Assembly: GCF_003315485.1 (NCBI RefSeq)
Contig: NZ_QNSE01000010.1
Coordinates: 124,001-188,000, forward strand
Direction of reading: 5' to 3'
DNA length: 64,000 bases
Origin: Marinomonas rhizomae
GTDB lineage: Bacteria > Pseudomonadota > Gammaproteobacteria > Pseudomonadales > Marinomonadaceae
The position numbers were made by a program, and so were the translations under genes. Under the pieces are notes generated by a model, which worked only from the letters and a program-made list of their open reading frames with translations, was not told the origin of the DNA and searched no databases. Of this stretch, positions 9,194 through 19,064 are shown in pieces (the first letter of the stretch is position 1; each line of letters opens with the position of its first letter).

Positions 9194-9952
9194 CTAACAA
9201 CAGAGTTTAATTTGAACACCATGAGAGGTGAGTAATTGGGTTTGAAGCTCCGTTAGCCGATCACTAAAAAGCCAATCTATCGAAGAAAAAGGCTGTACTC
9301 GCGCCATCGCTTTTCGCCCCCACTTATGTTGATCAGCAACTAACAAACTGTGACGACTTTGCTCAACCAAAACACGACTTACCGACGCTTCTTCAGGGTC
9401 AAAGTCCAATATACCTTGCTCTTCATCCATGCCGCCACAACCTAATACGCCGTAGTCAAAATAATATTGACGCAATCCAGATAAGGTTTCTTCGCCAACC
9501 AAATCATGATGACGATGTCGTAATTTCCCCGCCAAGACGCGCACTCGAACCTCGGGATAATCGCCCAAAATACTCGCCACGGTTAAGTTATTGGTAAAAA
9601 CCTGCAAGTTAGTGTGCGACACCAAAGCTTTCGCCACGTATTCAACCGTGGTGCCAATGCCTAAAAACACAGAAGCGCCATCGGGAATAACCTGAGCAGC
9701 CTCGGCGGCAATAGCCTCTTTCGCATCACTGTTCAAAAACTGGCGATGGTCGAAAGGCAGATTTTCGGTACTGGAGACAGGCGCAATACCTCCATGAGTG
9801 CGACGAACAAGGTGACGCTCAGCCAACTGATTAATATCTTTACGTATGGTCTGCGATGACACATTAAAGCGTGCCACCATCTCTTCAACCAATAGGGCGT
9901 CTTCTTGCTGTACCCAGTTTAATATCTGGTTTTGCCTTTCATTTAATCCCAC
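9194..9952 (-). CDS. DeoR-family transcriptional regulator (GlpR-like)
   Basis: A 252-residue repressor type. The N-terminal helix-turn-helix spans about residues 5-57 (RQNQILNWVQQ, then VSSQTIRKDINQLAERHLVRRTHGG). It is followed by the DeoR sensor domain with GIGTTVEYVAKAL and VLGCGGMDEEQG. Members sense phosphorylated sugars or glycerol-3-phosphate. It starts with GTG, with AAGGG at good spacing. It lies between ugpQ and the HAD gene on the same transcript, so it most likely controls the ugp operon, perhaps through the inverted repeat upstream of ugpB. Confidence 0.85.
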   Translation of the reverse strand: MGLNERQNQILNWVQQEDALLVEEMVARFNVSSQTIRKDINQLAERHLVRRTHGGIAPVSSTENLPFDHRQFLNSDAKEAIAAEAAQVIPDGASVFLGIGTTVEYVAKALVSHTNLQVFTNNLTVASILGDYPEVRVRVLAGKLRHRHHDLVGEETLSGLRQYYFDYGVLGCGGMDEEQGILDFDPEEASVSRVLVEQSRHSLLVADQHKWGRKAMARVQPFSSIDWLFSDRLTELQTQLLTSHGVQIKLCC

Positions 9953-9966
9953 ACAACGCCCTTAAT

Positions 9967-10743
9967 TTATTCTGCCAACAGTGATGAGAACTGAGTCGGA
10001 TCATCGGTAATCACCGCATCCATTCCCCACTCCCAATGCGCTTCCACTTTTTCAGGATCATTGGCCGTATAACATAACAATTTATAGCCCGCTTCTTTAA
10101 TAGCCCGCGCCTGATTTTCGGTTAATCGCGAGTAATCACAATTCAAGCTGTACGCCTTAATAGACGCTAGCTGTTCTTGCCAATTATCAGGAATAGCTTC
10201 ATATAAAGGAGCAAGATGACGCTGTGTATCAATCTCGTAACATAGCTCTAACGCTGCAAGGTTAAAACTAGAAATCATCAGCTTGTCATTGTCTTGCCAA
10301 TGGTCTCGCAACATTGCCATGACTGCAGGCACAATATTTTCCACATCAGAACTATCGTGCTTAATCTCAAGATTCAAACCAAGACCCAGCGACTGAATAC
10401 ATTCCAAGGCTTCCAACAAAGTAGGCACTTTTTCCCCAATGAACTTATCAGAGAACCAAGCGCCCGCATCCAATTCAGCAACATCAACAGGCCTAGCATC
10501 ACGAGTCACGCCTGATCCATTAGTACAGCGATCAAGGGTATCATCATGAAAAATAACCAAACCACCTTCGGCAATTAAATACACATCAATTTCTACCCAA
10601 GTCGCCCCCGCTTCAGCAGCCGCTCGGATAGACGCCAAGGTATTTTCAGGTGCCAATAATGCAGCACCACGGTGCCCCATTACTTTGGTATTGAGCACCT
10701 TGTCTTTCACAATATAACCAGTAGAAACATTGTCATTTGTCAT
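9967..10743 (-). CDS. ugpQ: Glycerophosphodiester phosphodiesterase
   Basis: A 258-residue cytoplasmic GDPD enzyme that hydrolyses glycerophosphodiesters to glycerol-3-phosphate and an alcohol. The active-site signature is intact: MGHRGAALLAPENT, then VEIDVYL and IFHDDTLDRCTNG. LNLEIKHD lies at mid-protein, and the C-terminal DAVITDDP closes the barrel. There is no signal peptide. It follows ugpC closely (7 bp gap). The ATG at 10743 has GAG upstream and avoids overlap with ugpC. An earlier in-frame ATG is at 10779. Confidence 0.9.
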   Translation of the reverse strand: MTNDNVSTGYIVKDKVLNTKVMGHRGAALLAPENTLASIRAAAEAGATWVEIDVYLIAEGGLVIFHDDTLDRCTNGSGVTRDARPVDVAELDAGAWFSDKFIGEKVPTLLEALECIQSLGLGLNLEIKHDSSDVENIVPAVMAMLRDHWQDNDKLMISSFNLAALELCYEIDTQRHLAPLYEAIPDNWQEQLASIKAYSLNCDYSRLTENQARAIKEAGYKLLCYTANDPEKVEAHWEWGMDAVITDDPTQFSSLLAE

Positions 10744-10750
10744 ATCGATC

Positions 10751-11818
10751 TCACAATCGTTGTTGAGTTTTAGCGTCAAATAAGTGCCAATGGGACATAG
10801 GTGCCGTTAACCACATAAGGCTATTCACCTCAGGTAAATGAGGCCCAGACAAACGCACCACCATAGGCTCGCCATTACCAAATTCCGTCTCTATTTTGCC
10901 ATGAATTAACGTCTCTGCCCCCAAGGATTCTACCGCTTGGATACGCAAAGCGAAATCGGCATTCCGTTCATCACTCACTTCCAAATGCTCAGGACGAATC
11001 CCCCAAACAATATCACCGCGGTGCTGATGAGAAAGTGGCAAAGTAAGTGTTTCTGATAGGTGAATACCTTGCTCGGTAAGGTTGGCGTCGACCAAATTCA
11101 TTGAAGGAGAACCAATAAAGGCCGCCACAAAAGGTGTTGCCGGTTTATTGTATAAATCCATCGGCGTACCAATTTGCTCTGCTTTGCCCTTGTTCAACAC
11201 TACCAAGCGATCCGCCAAGGTCATCGCCTCAACTTGATCATGGGTTACATACAAGGTCGTCGTGCCCAATTTGCGCTGTAACTGACGAATCTCGACACGC
11301 ATCTGCACACGTAATTTTGCGTCTAAATTAGACAAAGGTTCATCAAACAAAAACACTTTTGGATCACGAACCATAGCCCGCCCCATGGCGACACGCTGAC
11401 GCTGACCGCCAGATAATTGACGCGGTTTACGCTGTAGCAACTCTGTCAAACCCAGCATAGCGGCTACATCACTGACCTTTTCTTCGATCATTTTTTTCGC
11501 CATACCGCGATTTTTCAAACCGTAAGCCATGTTGTCATACACGGACATATGCGGATACAAGGCATAATTTTGAAACACCATGGCGATGTCACGTTCAGCT
11601 GGCTCTTTCTCATTCATACGCTCACCACGAATGCGCAGCTCGCCAGTGGAAATACTCTCCAGGCCCGCCACCATACGCAATAAAGTCGATTTACCACAGC
11701 CAGACGGGCCCACTAAAACAATAAACTCGCCTTCTTCAATCGATAAATCCACGCTTGGAATGGCATGATAACCATTAGGATAGGTCTTACCTACTTTCTC
11801 TAAAATAACGTCCGTCAT
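10751..11818 (-). CDS. ugpC: sn-Glycerol-3-phosphate ABC transporter ATPase
   Basis: A 355-residue ATPase of the sugar-type (MalK/UgpC) importer class. Walker A is GPSGCGKST, the Q-loop is in MVFQNYALYPHMSV, the signature is LSGGQRQR and Walker B is VFLFDEPLSNLDAKLR. The C-terminal regulatory OB-like domain (about 240-355) is present, with WGIRPEHLEV. It energises UgpA/UgpE. The gene starts 2 bp after ugpE stops, and ugpQ follows. Confidence 0.93.
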   Translation of the reverse strand: MTDVILEKVGKTYPNGYHAIPSVDLSIEEGEFIVLVGPSGCGKSTLLRMVAGLESISTGELRIRGERMNEKEPAERDIAMVFQNYALYPHMSVYDNMAYGLKNRGMAKKMIEEKVSDVAAMLGLTELLQRKPRQLSGGQRQRVAMGRAMVRDPKVFLFDEPLSNLDAKLRVQMRVEIRQLQRKLGTTTLYVTHDQVEAMTLADRLVVLNKGKAEQIGTPMDLYNKPATPFVAAFIGSPSMNLVDANLTEQGIHLSETLTLPLSHQHRGDIVWGIRPEHLEVSDERNADFALRIQAVESLGAETLIHGKIETEFGNGEPMVVRLSGPHLPEVNSLMWLTAPMSHWHLFDAKTQQRL

Positions 11819-11820
11819 TA

Positions 11821-12669
11821 CTACTTCTCCGAATCCACTAAGCCTTTAACAAACAGCTTCTGCATACCAATCACCACCGCAACCGGCGGCAACATCGCTA
11901 ACAAGGTGGTTGCCATAATTTGGTTCCATGCGATATCACCATCAGTTACCGACAACATGCGCTTAATACTCATTACCAAGGTGTAATAAGCGTCGTCTGT
12001 GGTAATCAACAAAGGCCATAGATATTGATTCCAACCGTAAATAAATAAGATCACAAACAAGGCCGCAATATTGGTTCTAGACAAGGGCAGCAAGATGTCA
12101 AAAAAGAAGCGCCATGGCCCAGCACCATCTATTCGAGCGGCTTCCACCAGCTCTCCCGGAATGCTTAAAAAACACTGACGAAACAAGAAGGTCGCGGTCG
12201 CACTGGCGATTAAAGGCAAGGTTAAGCCTGTGTAACTATTGAGCAAATCAAGATTCGCCACCACCTCATACGTCGGCACAATCCGTACTTCAACAGGTAG
12301 CATCAAGGTCATGAAAATGATCCAAAAACACAGATTACGGAACGGAAAGCGAAAGAACACAATCGCGTAAGCCGACAACAACGAAATGGCGATCTTGCCG
12401 AAGGTAATGCCCAGCGCCATAATCAAAGAGTTCAGCATCATAAACCAGACAGGCGTATCCACGCCGTTACCGGCTTTTTCAAACAACACCGTTCCCCATG
12501 TTTCTGCGCCCGCATCGCCAAACCACAAAGGAATATGACCAACACCAAACGCCGAGGCAGGATGTGTTGATGCCACCAGCGCCATCCAAACAGGCAACGC
12601 CACTAAAGCAATCCCCGTTAATAACGTCGCATGACTTGCAAAGGTTAACCAAGGTCGATTTTCGATCAT
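11821..12669 (-). CDS. ugpE: sn-Glycerol-3-phosphate ABC transporter permease UgpE
   Basis: A 282-residue inner-membrane permease with about six transmembrane helices. The EAA loop ([25 protein letters not shown]) contacts the ATPase. It is the MalG/UgpE-type half of the channel. It overlaps ugpA by four bases (ATGA), so translation is coupled. Assignment to Ugp rather than another sugar importer rests on the operon, with ugpB-like binding protein and ugpQ. Confidence 0.9.
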   Translation of the reverse strand: MIENRPWLTFASHATLLTGIALVALPVWMALVASTHPASAFGVGHIPLWFGDAGAETWGTVLFEKAGNGVDTPVWFMMLNSLIMALGITFGKIAISLLSAYAIVFFRFPFRNLCFWIIFMTLMLPVEVRIVPTYEVVANLDLLNSYTGLTLPLIASATATFLFRQCFLSIPGELVEAARIDGAGPWRFFFDILLPLSRTNIAALFVILFIYGWNQYLWPLLITTDDAYYTLVMSIKRMLSVTDGDIAWNQIMATTLLAMLPPVAVVIGMQKLFVKGLVDSEK

Positions 12670-13544
12670 GAGTACTGCACCTTACGCTCAATAAAACGAA
12701 ACTGAATCACCGTCATCAAACCGACAATCGCCATTAACACAACCGACTGCGCCGCCGATCCACCAAGGTCTAAACCAACAAAGCCGTCATCAAACACTTT
12801 ATATACCAAGGTCGTTGTACTTTGTCCTGGACCGCCTTTGGTGGTCGCATCAATCACACCAAAAGTCTCGAAGAAAGCGTACACAAGATTCACAACCAAC
12901 AAGAAAAACGTCGTCGGCGACAAAAGCGGAAAGACAATCGTCCAAAAACGCTTGAAAGGGCTTGCTCCATCAATCGCCGCCGCTTCAATAAGCGAACGGG
13001 GTACGGCTTGCAAACCCGCAAGAAAGAATAAAAAGTTGTAACTGATTTGCTTCCAAGTAGAAGCTATCACCACCAATATCATCGCTTGGTTACCATCGAG
13101 GTAGTGGTTCCAATTAATACCTGCCGACTTCAACCACAGGGCAATCGGCCCCATGCTCGGATCAAACAGAATCCACCACAAAACACCCGCCAACGCAGGC
13201 GCGACGGCATATGGCCAAATCAACAAGGTTTGATACGCCAGCTTGCCACGAATAATACGATCCGCCATCACGGCCAACAACAGCGCCAAAGACATCCCGA
13301 CAATAGCAACAGAAAAACTGAATACCAAAGTGGTTAACATAGACTGGTAATACAAAGGGTCTGTAAATAAATCCGCAAAGTTTTCCAAGCCAATAAACTC
13401 ACGACTCAGACCAAATGCATCTTCTTGGTAAAACGCTTGCTCCAAGGCTTGCTCAGCAGGCCAAAGAAAGAAAATAGCGGTAACCAACAGCTGAGGCAAC
13501 AGCAGTAGCCAAGGTAGGCCTTTTTGGGGAAAGGTAACTGTCAT
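12666..13544 (-). CDS. ugpA: sn-Glycerol-3-phosphate ABC transporter permease UgpA
   Basis: A 292-residue inner-membrane permease of the MalF/UgpA class. An N-terminal hydrophobic segment, [20 protein letters not shown], is followed by the periplasmic part and about five more helices, with the EAA loop at [19 protein letters not shown] use the ATG at 13544. The TTG four codons earlier is less likely. A strong hairpin separates it from ugpB upstream. Confidence 0.9.
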   Translation of the reverse strand: MTVTFPQKGLPWLLLLPQLLVTAIFFLWPAEQALEQAFYQEDAFGLSREFIGLENFADLFTDPLYYQSMLTTLVFSFSVAIVGMSLALLLAVMADRIIRGKLAYQTLLIWPYAVAPALAGVLWWILFDPSMGPIALWLKSAGINWNHYLDGNQAMILVVIASTWKQISYNFLFFLAGLQAVPRSLIEAAAIDGASPFKRFWTIVFPLLSPTTFFLLVVNLVYAFFETFGVIDATTKGGPGQSTTTLVYKVFDDGFVGLDLGGSAAQSVVLMAIVGLMTVIQFRFIERKVQYS

Positions 13545-13600
13545 CGGACAATCCAAAAAAAGAAAACGACAAATTAAAAAGAAAAATACGCCACGCGATA

Positions 13601-13637
13601 AAAAAACGCCCTTATGCTTTATACATAAGGGCGTTTA
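13601..13637 (-). terminator. Intercistronic hairpin between ugpB and ugpA
   Basis: The arms AAACGCCCTTATG (13604-13616) and CATAAGGGCGTTT (13624-13636) form a 13-bp stem with a 7-nt loop. On the minus strand a T-run follows, so it reads as a strong intrinsic terminator. It lies just after the ugpB stop and before ugpA. This suggests partial termination, giving more binding protein than membrane subunits. Confidence 0.75.
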
Positions 13638-13643
13638 TTTTGC

Positions 13644-14945
13644 TTAATCGTTCGTTTTTTCAAACTTACGAAGTTGCGTGTTACCACGTTCAACTGCCGT
13701 ATTTAAAGCGGTTTGAGCATCTACATCGCCACTCCAAACAGATTCTAATGCTTCATCAATGATGCCACGAATCTGTACAAAGTTACCCAAGCGTAAACCT
13801 TTGGTATTTCCTGTTGGAGTACCTGTAGTCATTTGGATGACACCCGTTTCCGTACCAGGATTCGCAGCATAGAAACCTTGACCCTTGGTTAAATCATAGG
13901 CGGCTTTGGTGATTGGTAAGTACCCAGAAAACTGGTGCCAGTCAGCCTGAACTGATGCACTTGATAAATAACTTAGGAAAGAAGCCACACCTTTGTACTC
14001 TTCTTTAGAGTGACCTTGAAGGACCCATAAAGACGCACCACCAATGATAGTGTTAGAAGGTTGTTTTACCTTGCCCTCCCAGTAAGGAAGTTCAGCAACA
14101 CCAAAGTCGAATTTCGCATTACGTTTTATGCCTGCGTAACCTGCAGAAGACTCAGTAAACATGGCACATTCTTGGCTATAGAATTTCGCCGCACCATCGT
14201 TGGTACGACCCGAGTAGCTAAAAATACCATTCTTTTGCCATTCACCCATTTTCTCTACATGAGCAACTTGCAGTGGACCATTGAATTTCAACTCGGTTTT
14301 CAAACCACCAAAGCCGTTATCCATAGAAGCAAATGGCACATTGTGACGAGCACTTAGGTTTTCTAGCTGTACCCAAGATTGCCAAGCCGTCGTGAAACCA
14401 CAAGAGACGCCTGATGCTTGTAGCTTCTTCGCTGTAGTTTCTACTTCTTGCCACGTTTTAGGCGCCTGGCTAATGCCAGCCTTTTTGAACAAGTCTTTAT
14501 TGTAATACAGTACAGGTGTAGAACTGTTGAATGGCATAGACAGCATTTGACCATCACTGTTGGTATAATAACCTGTAACAGCGCTCAAATAAGCACTTTC
14601 GTCGAACGCCTGACCAGACTCACGCATTAACTTGTATACAGGATAAATGGCGCCTTTTGCTGCCATCATACTCGCTGTGCCCACTTCAAAAACCTGCACA
14701 ATAGCGGGTTGCTGTTTCGCTCGAAACGCGGCAATAGCTGACGTCATCGTCTCTGTGTAATTGCCTTTATAAACGGGCTTCACCTCATAAGCGTCCTGCG
14801 AATCGTTAAACGCTTTGGCGATTTCATTTACTTTTTCGCCATTTGCGCCACCCATTGCATGCCACCATTCTATTTCTGTGGCAGCAAAGCCTGAACTCGC
14901 AATAGATAGACCAACAACCACTGACGCTAACTTCAAATTATGCAT
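13644..14945 (-). CDS. ugpB: sn-Glycerol-3-phosphate-binding periplasmic protein
   Basis: A 433-residue extracellular solute-binding protein of family 1. The signal peptide covers about residues 1-22 (basic start, hydrophobic core, cleavage after SGFA), followed by ATEIEWWHAMGGANGEKVNEIA, typical of UgpB. It binds glycerol-3-phosphate or glycerophosphocholine in the periplasm for UgpAEC. GAGGAA upstream sets the ATG at 14945, and a GTG five codons earlier is rejected. First gene of the operon. Confidence 0.92.
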   Translation of the reverse strand: MHNLKLASVVVGLSIASSGFAATEIEWWHAMGGANGEKVNEIAKAFNDSQDAYEVKPVYKGNYTETMTSAIAAFRAKQQPAIVQVFEVGTASMMAAKGAIYPVYKLMRESGQAFDESAYLSAVTGYYTNSDGQMLSMPFNSSTPVLYYNKDLFKKAGISQAPKTWQEVETTAKKLQASGVSCGFTTAWQSWVQLENLSARHNVPFASMDNGFGGLKTELKFNGPLQVAHVEKMGEWQKNGIFSYSGRTNDGAAKFYSQECAMFTESSAGYAGIKRNAKFDFGVAELPYWEGKVKQPSNTIIGGASLWVLQGHSKEEYKGVASFLSYLSSASVQADWHQFSGYLPITKAAYDLTKGQGFYAANPGTETGVIQMTTGTPTGNTKGLRLGNFVQIRGIIDEALESVWSGDVDAQTALNTAVERGNTQLRKFEKTND

Positions 14946-15025
14946 TTCCGTGTTCCTCACAATGAGTTTTTATTAGAAAAGAAAGAACGAATATAGAAAG
15001 AATATGTTTCACTTTGATGATAGTT

Positions 15026-15065
15026 AGGTTTCATTTGAAATACAATTACAATTCAAATGAAACCT
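15026..15065. promoter_or_regulatory. Inverted repeat upstream of ugpB (candidate operator)
   Basis: AGGTTTCATTTGAA (15026-15039) and its exact complement TTCAAATGAAACCT (15052-15065) are separated by 12 bp. It lies about 80 bp upstream of the ugpB start. No T-run follows, so it is not terminator-like. TTTCATTTGAA-like half-sites resemble the TTTCNTTT elements known for some DeoR repressors. Binding by the operon's own DeoR protein is inference. Confidence 0.5.
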
Positions 15066-15146
15066 TTCAGAGAACAGATATCAGAAAACAGGAAAAAATT
15101 GCACCATCAAAAGACCAATTAAAAGGAAGGGAGTTAGGTAAAAATC

Positions 15147-15239
15147 ATGAAAAAAATGACTCTAGCACTCCGTATGATCGAATGCTTTGGGTTCACGTAT
15201 GGCTTAGCTTTTTTATATCAATACTATTCGCTAAGGTAG
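15147..15239 (+). CDS. Possible 30-residue small protein
   Basis: An ORF starting [12 protein letters not shown] and ending YQYYSLR, with AGG eight bases before the ATG. The middle is moderately hydrophobic (a possible short membrane peptide). It runs convergently and overlaps the last bases of the hybrid kinase gene. I do not recognise it. It could be chance. Confidence 0.25.
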   Translation: MKKMTLALRMIECFGFTYGLAFLYQYYSLR

Positions 15240-18200
15240 CCATTTTGTCAGTATTGCAATTAATTTATCTTGTGAAATGGGCTTAGCAATATGATCATTC
15301 ATGCCTGCGGCGAAACAGTCATCCTCATCCCCTTTCATGGCGTTAGCACTAAGGGCAACTATCGTAATGTCACAAGGCGTTTTTTGTCCGGAAAATTTGC
15401 GAATGGTTCGTGTGGCTTCATAGCCATCCATTACCGGCATTTGACAGTCCATAAAAATCATATCGAATTGATTTGCTTGAGCTTGCTCGACCGCTTTTTG
15501 TCCATTTTCCGCCACAACAACTTCTACGCCGCACAAGTTCAACAAACCACGAGCAACAATTTGATTCGTTAAATTGTCTTCCACTAACAACACTTTGCCT
15601 TTAAATGTTAACGGGGCGTCCGGGGTGCTCTCTACTTTTTTCACAGCCAACGCAGAGTCTCCTTTGATTAAAGGTTCTAAATTTTCAAGAACGTTTAGTA
15701 ATGGCTGATGAAAAACAGGCTTCATTAAAGAAGCTTCATATTTTTCTCTATCAAACTCCATACTCGAACGCCCTTGCACTAACACACGCTGTACGGCATT
15801 CTTTTTACAGAATTCGCTTAACTCAGCAACCTCTGCTTGCACAGTTAAAACATCGGAGTCAATTAACAGGCAATTTCCTATTCTCTCTTTATCTTCAAGA
15901 GCATTTTCAATGCCAGCGAAAGCATTGTAATTGACTCCAAATAAATCCAGCAATGCTGCAATATACTCACGGCCAGTTTTATTTCCATAAACCAAGGTCA
16001 CTTTCAAGCCATTTTCAGCGTTATTCGCTATCAAGGGAACTTGCTCCACAAGAGAAACTTGCGTAAGGGGTATGCGAAACCAAAAAGATGATCCTTGACC
16101 TTCCACCGAGCTTAAGCCTATTTCCCCTTCCATGGCTTGAACTATTTCTTTGCTAATGGCTAAGCCCAGTCCTGTACCTCCAAATTGACGTGTCGTTGAA
16201 CCGTCTGCTTGCTTAAAACGCTGAAAGAGATGATTCTGATTTTCTGCAGAAATGCCAATACCAGAATCCTCAATAGTAATGTTCAACACAATATTGTCAT
16301 CGACTAGAGGTTCAATCAAAAACCGCAACGCCACTTCACCTTCTTGGGTGAATTTGACCGCATTACCCATTAAATTCACCAACACTTGTTTAATGCGCAA
16401 CCTATCTCCGTACAGCACCACCTCAGGAATAGGGGCCGTGGGAGAATTCAACACGACGCCCTTTCCTTCCGCTTTTAAAACAAAAATACTGGTCACTTCT
16501 TCAATTAACGCCCGCAATTCAAACTCTTGTTTATCTAGTGTCAACTTCCCCATTTCGATCTTAGACAGATCTAAAATATCGTTAATAATATCCAGCAAAG
16601 ACTCTGCACTCTGCTGGGATATTTTGGCTAAATTCGCCTGCTCAGATTGTAGCTTCGTATTCAGCAGCAGAGATAAACAACCAATAACACCATTCAACGG
16701 CGTACGAATTTCATGACTCATATTTGCCAAAAACTCGCTCTTAGCACGGTTCGCTTCTTCGGCCTCTTCTTTCGCCTTGCTTTGCTCTAGCTCCGATGCC
16801 CTTAAATGCTCATTCGCCAACTGCAAATCACGCGTTCTTAATTTTACTCGACTCTCTACTTGCGCTGTATGACTGCTCACAATCAATAAAAACCAACCAG
16901 ACAAACCTGTAAACAAAAAACCACAAGCCAGTACAAACTTCACAATCCAAGGTTGTTTAAAAAAGTAACGGTCACTGACTTGAAAGAGCGACCAAGACTT
17001 GCCGCCAACATCAATATCAAAACGAACAGCATGGCTAAAATCGCCTGCGCTGTAGTGATCAACCACTTCTTTAGCGGTCAGGCTCGCCGTCATATTTTTA
17101 GTCACAAGCGTTGGCGACTTAGAACCACTATCTAAATCTACCAAATACAAATCGGTATTAGGTAATAAACCTCGTTCGACGATCGTATTAGTTAAAACCT
17201 CCAGCTCTATCACTGCGGTTGTAACACCTAAAAAATCACCTTTTTCCTGCTCAAAAAATGGCATGAACAATAAAACGGCATTAGAGCCTTGCACTAGTTT
17301 AAGAGGAGTTGTCGGATAAGCCTTACGTAGAGAAATGGCTTGGTCTAGGGCAAAACGTCGGTCATCTTGAGAATACACATCATAACCCAATGCCTGCTCA
17401 TTCCCCTCCATAGGGCTAATATAAGTGACGACTATATGCTGCTCTCTAGGCGTTACCAAGACCAGCTGGTTAGCGTCGTTTTTCTCTTTTACTTGGAATA
17501 CCTGATTTGGATAATCTTTTTGAACATCACGCTCAAAACTGGCTAACTTTTCACCTGGTACAGCAAAGTTCAAACTGACGACCAATATAGAATCATCTCG
17601 TTGCATCACGCTATTAGCAAACAAGGCAAACTCTTTCGCTTCAATATGGTCACTGCCTTTGATCAACCCCACAAAACTGTGCAACATATCAACGCTGTTC
17701 TTAATCCGATTATTGAGCAACACTTCTAAAAGTTCAGCATTAGAACGAAACTCTTTTGATTGCTTATTCCATTCTGAATAAACACTTCCCCAAGACAATA
17801 CTGCAGCAATCACCAACACAAAAATGAAGCCACCCAACAAACGCCAAGGGCGTTCGAATCGATTACCAAAATATTTGGGGAAACATACAGCAAGCCAAGG
17901 CACCATTACTAAGACGCCGATCATATCGCCGCCCCACCAAACCAGCCAGTTTGTTATAAATTCATCTTTACCAATGACACCAAAAGAAAGTAAAGAAACG
18001 GCACCAATACTAGCCCCAATCAAGGTAGACAAAATACCGGCTAAAAAGATAAACCGCACGACTAAACCGGTGCGATGAAAATGAAAAGGCATACCAACAA
18101 AACGACGAATTAAATAGCCGCCAACAAAAGACTGTAACGTTGAGCCAAAAGCAATAAGAGCAGGAAGAGACCAGGCAACTACATGATGATTTACCCAAGT

Positions 18201-18437
18201 CGCCCCCATGTTGACCATCAAAGAGCCTAAGAAAATACCAAATGGGGCTGCCTTAGGAAAAAAGATCGACGCCGCCACCGCCAAACCAGAAGCAGGCCAA
18301 ATAATCGTTGAGTAACCAGGCGAAATCGCAACAGCCAACCCCACAACGCCAAGGATAAAATATCCCATCGCAGTTAAGGCTATAATCGACATAACTCTCA
18401 TCATGTTCATTTGCTCCATCAAAGATGGTTTAAGCAT
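15231..18437 (-). CDS. Hybrid sensor histidine kinase (MASE1-CHASE-HisKA-HATPase-REC)
   Basis: A 1068-residue membrane sensor. The MASE1 domain covers about residues 15-220 with eight hydrophobic segments, followed by a periplasmic CHASE-like domain (about 235-450; [15 protein letters not shown]). After a transmembrane segment (500-520) and a coiled coil come HisKA with [10 protein letters not shown] (phospho-His 575) and the ATPase with DSGIGI and [11 protein letters not shown] degenerate receiver-like stretch follows, then a C-terminal receiver with [13 protein letters not shown]. No cognate regulator is adjacent, so output is probably by phosphorelay. Several ATGs lie in the first 16 codons. 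The start at 18437 has no clear ribosome site, and those near 18410 or 18404 are possible. Confidence 0.88.
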   Translation of the reverse strand: MLKPSLMEQMNMMRVMSIIALTAMGYFILGVVGLAVAISPGYSTIIWPASGLAVAASIFFPKAAPFGIFLGSLMVNMGATWVNHHVVAWSLPALIAFGSTLQSFVGGYLIRRFVGMPFHFHRTGLVVRFIFLAGILSTLIGASIGAVSLLSFGVIGKDEFITNWLVWWGGDMIGVLVMVPWLAVCFPKYFGNRFERPWRLLGGFIFVLVIAAVLSWGSVYSEWNKQSKEFRSNAELLEVLLNNRIKNSVDMLHSFVGLIKGSDHIEAKEFALFANSVMQRDDSILVVSLNFAVPGEKLASFERDVQKDYPNQVFQVKEKNDANQLVLVTPREQHIVVTYISPMEGNEQALGYDVYSQDDRRFALDQAISLRKAYPTTPLKLVQGSNAVLLFMPFFEQEKGDFLGVTTAVIELEVLTNTIVERGLLPNTDLYLVDLDSGSKSPTLVTKNMTASLTAKEVVDHYSAGDFSHAVRFDIDVGGKSWSLFQVSDRYFFKQPWIVKFVLACGFLFTGLSGWFLLIVSSHTAQVESRVKLRTRDLQLANEHLRASELEQSKAKEEAEEANRAKSEFLANMSHEIRTPLNGVIGCLSLLLNTKLQSEQANLAKISQQSAESLLDIINDILDLSKIEMGKLTLDKQEFELRALIEEVTSIFVLKAEGKGVVLNSPTAPIPEVVLYGDRLRIKQVLVNLMGNAVKFTQEGEVALRFLIEPLVDDNIVLNITIEDSGIGISAENQNHLFQRFKQADGSTTRQFGGTGLGLAISKEIVQAMEGEIGLSSVEGQGSSFWFRIPLTQVSLVEQVPLIANNAENGLKVTLVYGNKTGREYIAALLDLFGVNYNAFAGIENALEDKERIGNCLLIDSDVLTVQAEVAELSEFCKKNAVQRVLVQGRSSMEFDREKYEASLMKPVFHQPLLNVLENLEPLIKGDSALAVKKVESTPDAPLTFKGKVLLVEDNLTNQIVARGLLNLCGVEVVVAENGQKAVEQAQANQFDMIFMDCQMPVMDGYEATRTIRKFSGQKTPCDITIVALSANAMKGDEDDCFAAGMNDHIAKPISQDKLIAILTKWLP

Positions 18438-18598
18438 AGCGAAAACAGCGAGTTTTGAAGATTTAATATTGGTTACGTTATGTAATAAAAAGCAAGTTGG
18501 TGGGGGGAAAGGGAGTTACGAACTTATGGCCTTTTTAAGCGGTATAGAGGTAAATATCAATCAGGTCTTGTTCAACAAGCTTTGAATATGTGTATTTA

Positions 18599-18739
18599 TT
18601 AGCCATTTAGCTCAGCTTTTGCTTTGGCAATAATTTGTGAGTGTGTGAGCGCACTCTCACCGCTATCTTCTCCAGCTTGCAGAGCTTGGCGCAAGGTCTC
18701 AAGTTTGGTGCGGTATTCGGCCTCTTGCTCTTCTTTCAT
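18599..18739 (-). pseudogene. ParD-like antitoxin C-terminal fragment (46 codons)
   Basis: This ORF encodes MKEEQEAEYRTKLETLRQAL followed by a QAGEDSGES segment, which looks like the toxin-binding C-terminal half of a ParD/CopG-type antitoxin. The N-terminal ribbon-helix-helix DNA-binding half is missing: a stop codon lies three codons upstream in frame. No ParE toxin is adjacent. Its ATG overlaps the stop of the upstream 87-codon ORF (TAATG), so it may still be translated by coupling. It is either a decayed toxin-antitoxin remnant or a short antitoxin-like protein. Confidence 0.45.
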
Positions 18740-19002
18740 TAGTTCTTCTTACCTAAGATTGGCTCTAGCCATGTAATGATCGTTCGAGCACTTTGTATAG
18801 ATGCATCACAGGTTGAGTTCTCAGCAATTTTCTTTGCTTCCTGTAAAGCCATCATAACGGCTGCTCTGGTGGCCTTCTGCTCTTCTATAGTTATAAAATC
18901 GTCTTCGTCATATGTCGTAGGTGATTCAACTTTCATGAAAGTATGAGGAGGTTCATGATAAAGCCCTGTTACACGCTGTGGCATCCAGTCATCACCAATC
19001 AC
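18739..19002 (-). CDS. Hypothetical 87-residue protein, coupled to the ParD-like ORF
   Basis: An acidic, partly helical protein that I do not recognise. It ends ARTIITWLEPILGKKN. The start shown is a GTG; the frame stays open about 15 codons upstream to a stop near 19046 with no ATG. A second possible start is the ATG at codon 7. It lies 62 bp after the nuclease-NACHT gene on the same strand and overlaps the next ORF by one base. It may belong to the same accessory operon. Confidence 0.5.
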   Translation of the reverse strand: MIGDDWMPQRVTGLYHEPPHTFMKVESPTTYDEDDFITIEEQKATRAAVMMALQEAKKIAENSTCDASIQSARTIITWLEPILGKKN

Positions 19003-19064
19003 TAACTCAGCATCAAAAGAGAGTGATAGTTTTTCATCTGTCCCCAGACATTACAACTTGAAGA

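Noticed and set aside
14946-15230. Pho box upstream of ugpB
   Set aside because: No CTGTCAT-like direct repeats were found; only the inverted repeat at 15026-15065 stands out.
16252-16716. 154-codon plus-strand frame
   Set aside because: Antisense to the hybrid kinase coding region; no ribosome site or family match.
18403-18585. 60-codon plus-strand frame near the hybrid kinase start
   Set aside because: It overlaps the kinase start antisense and lacks a ribosome site.
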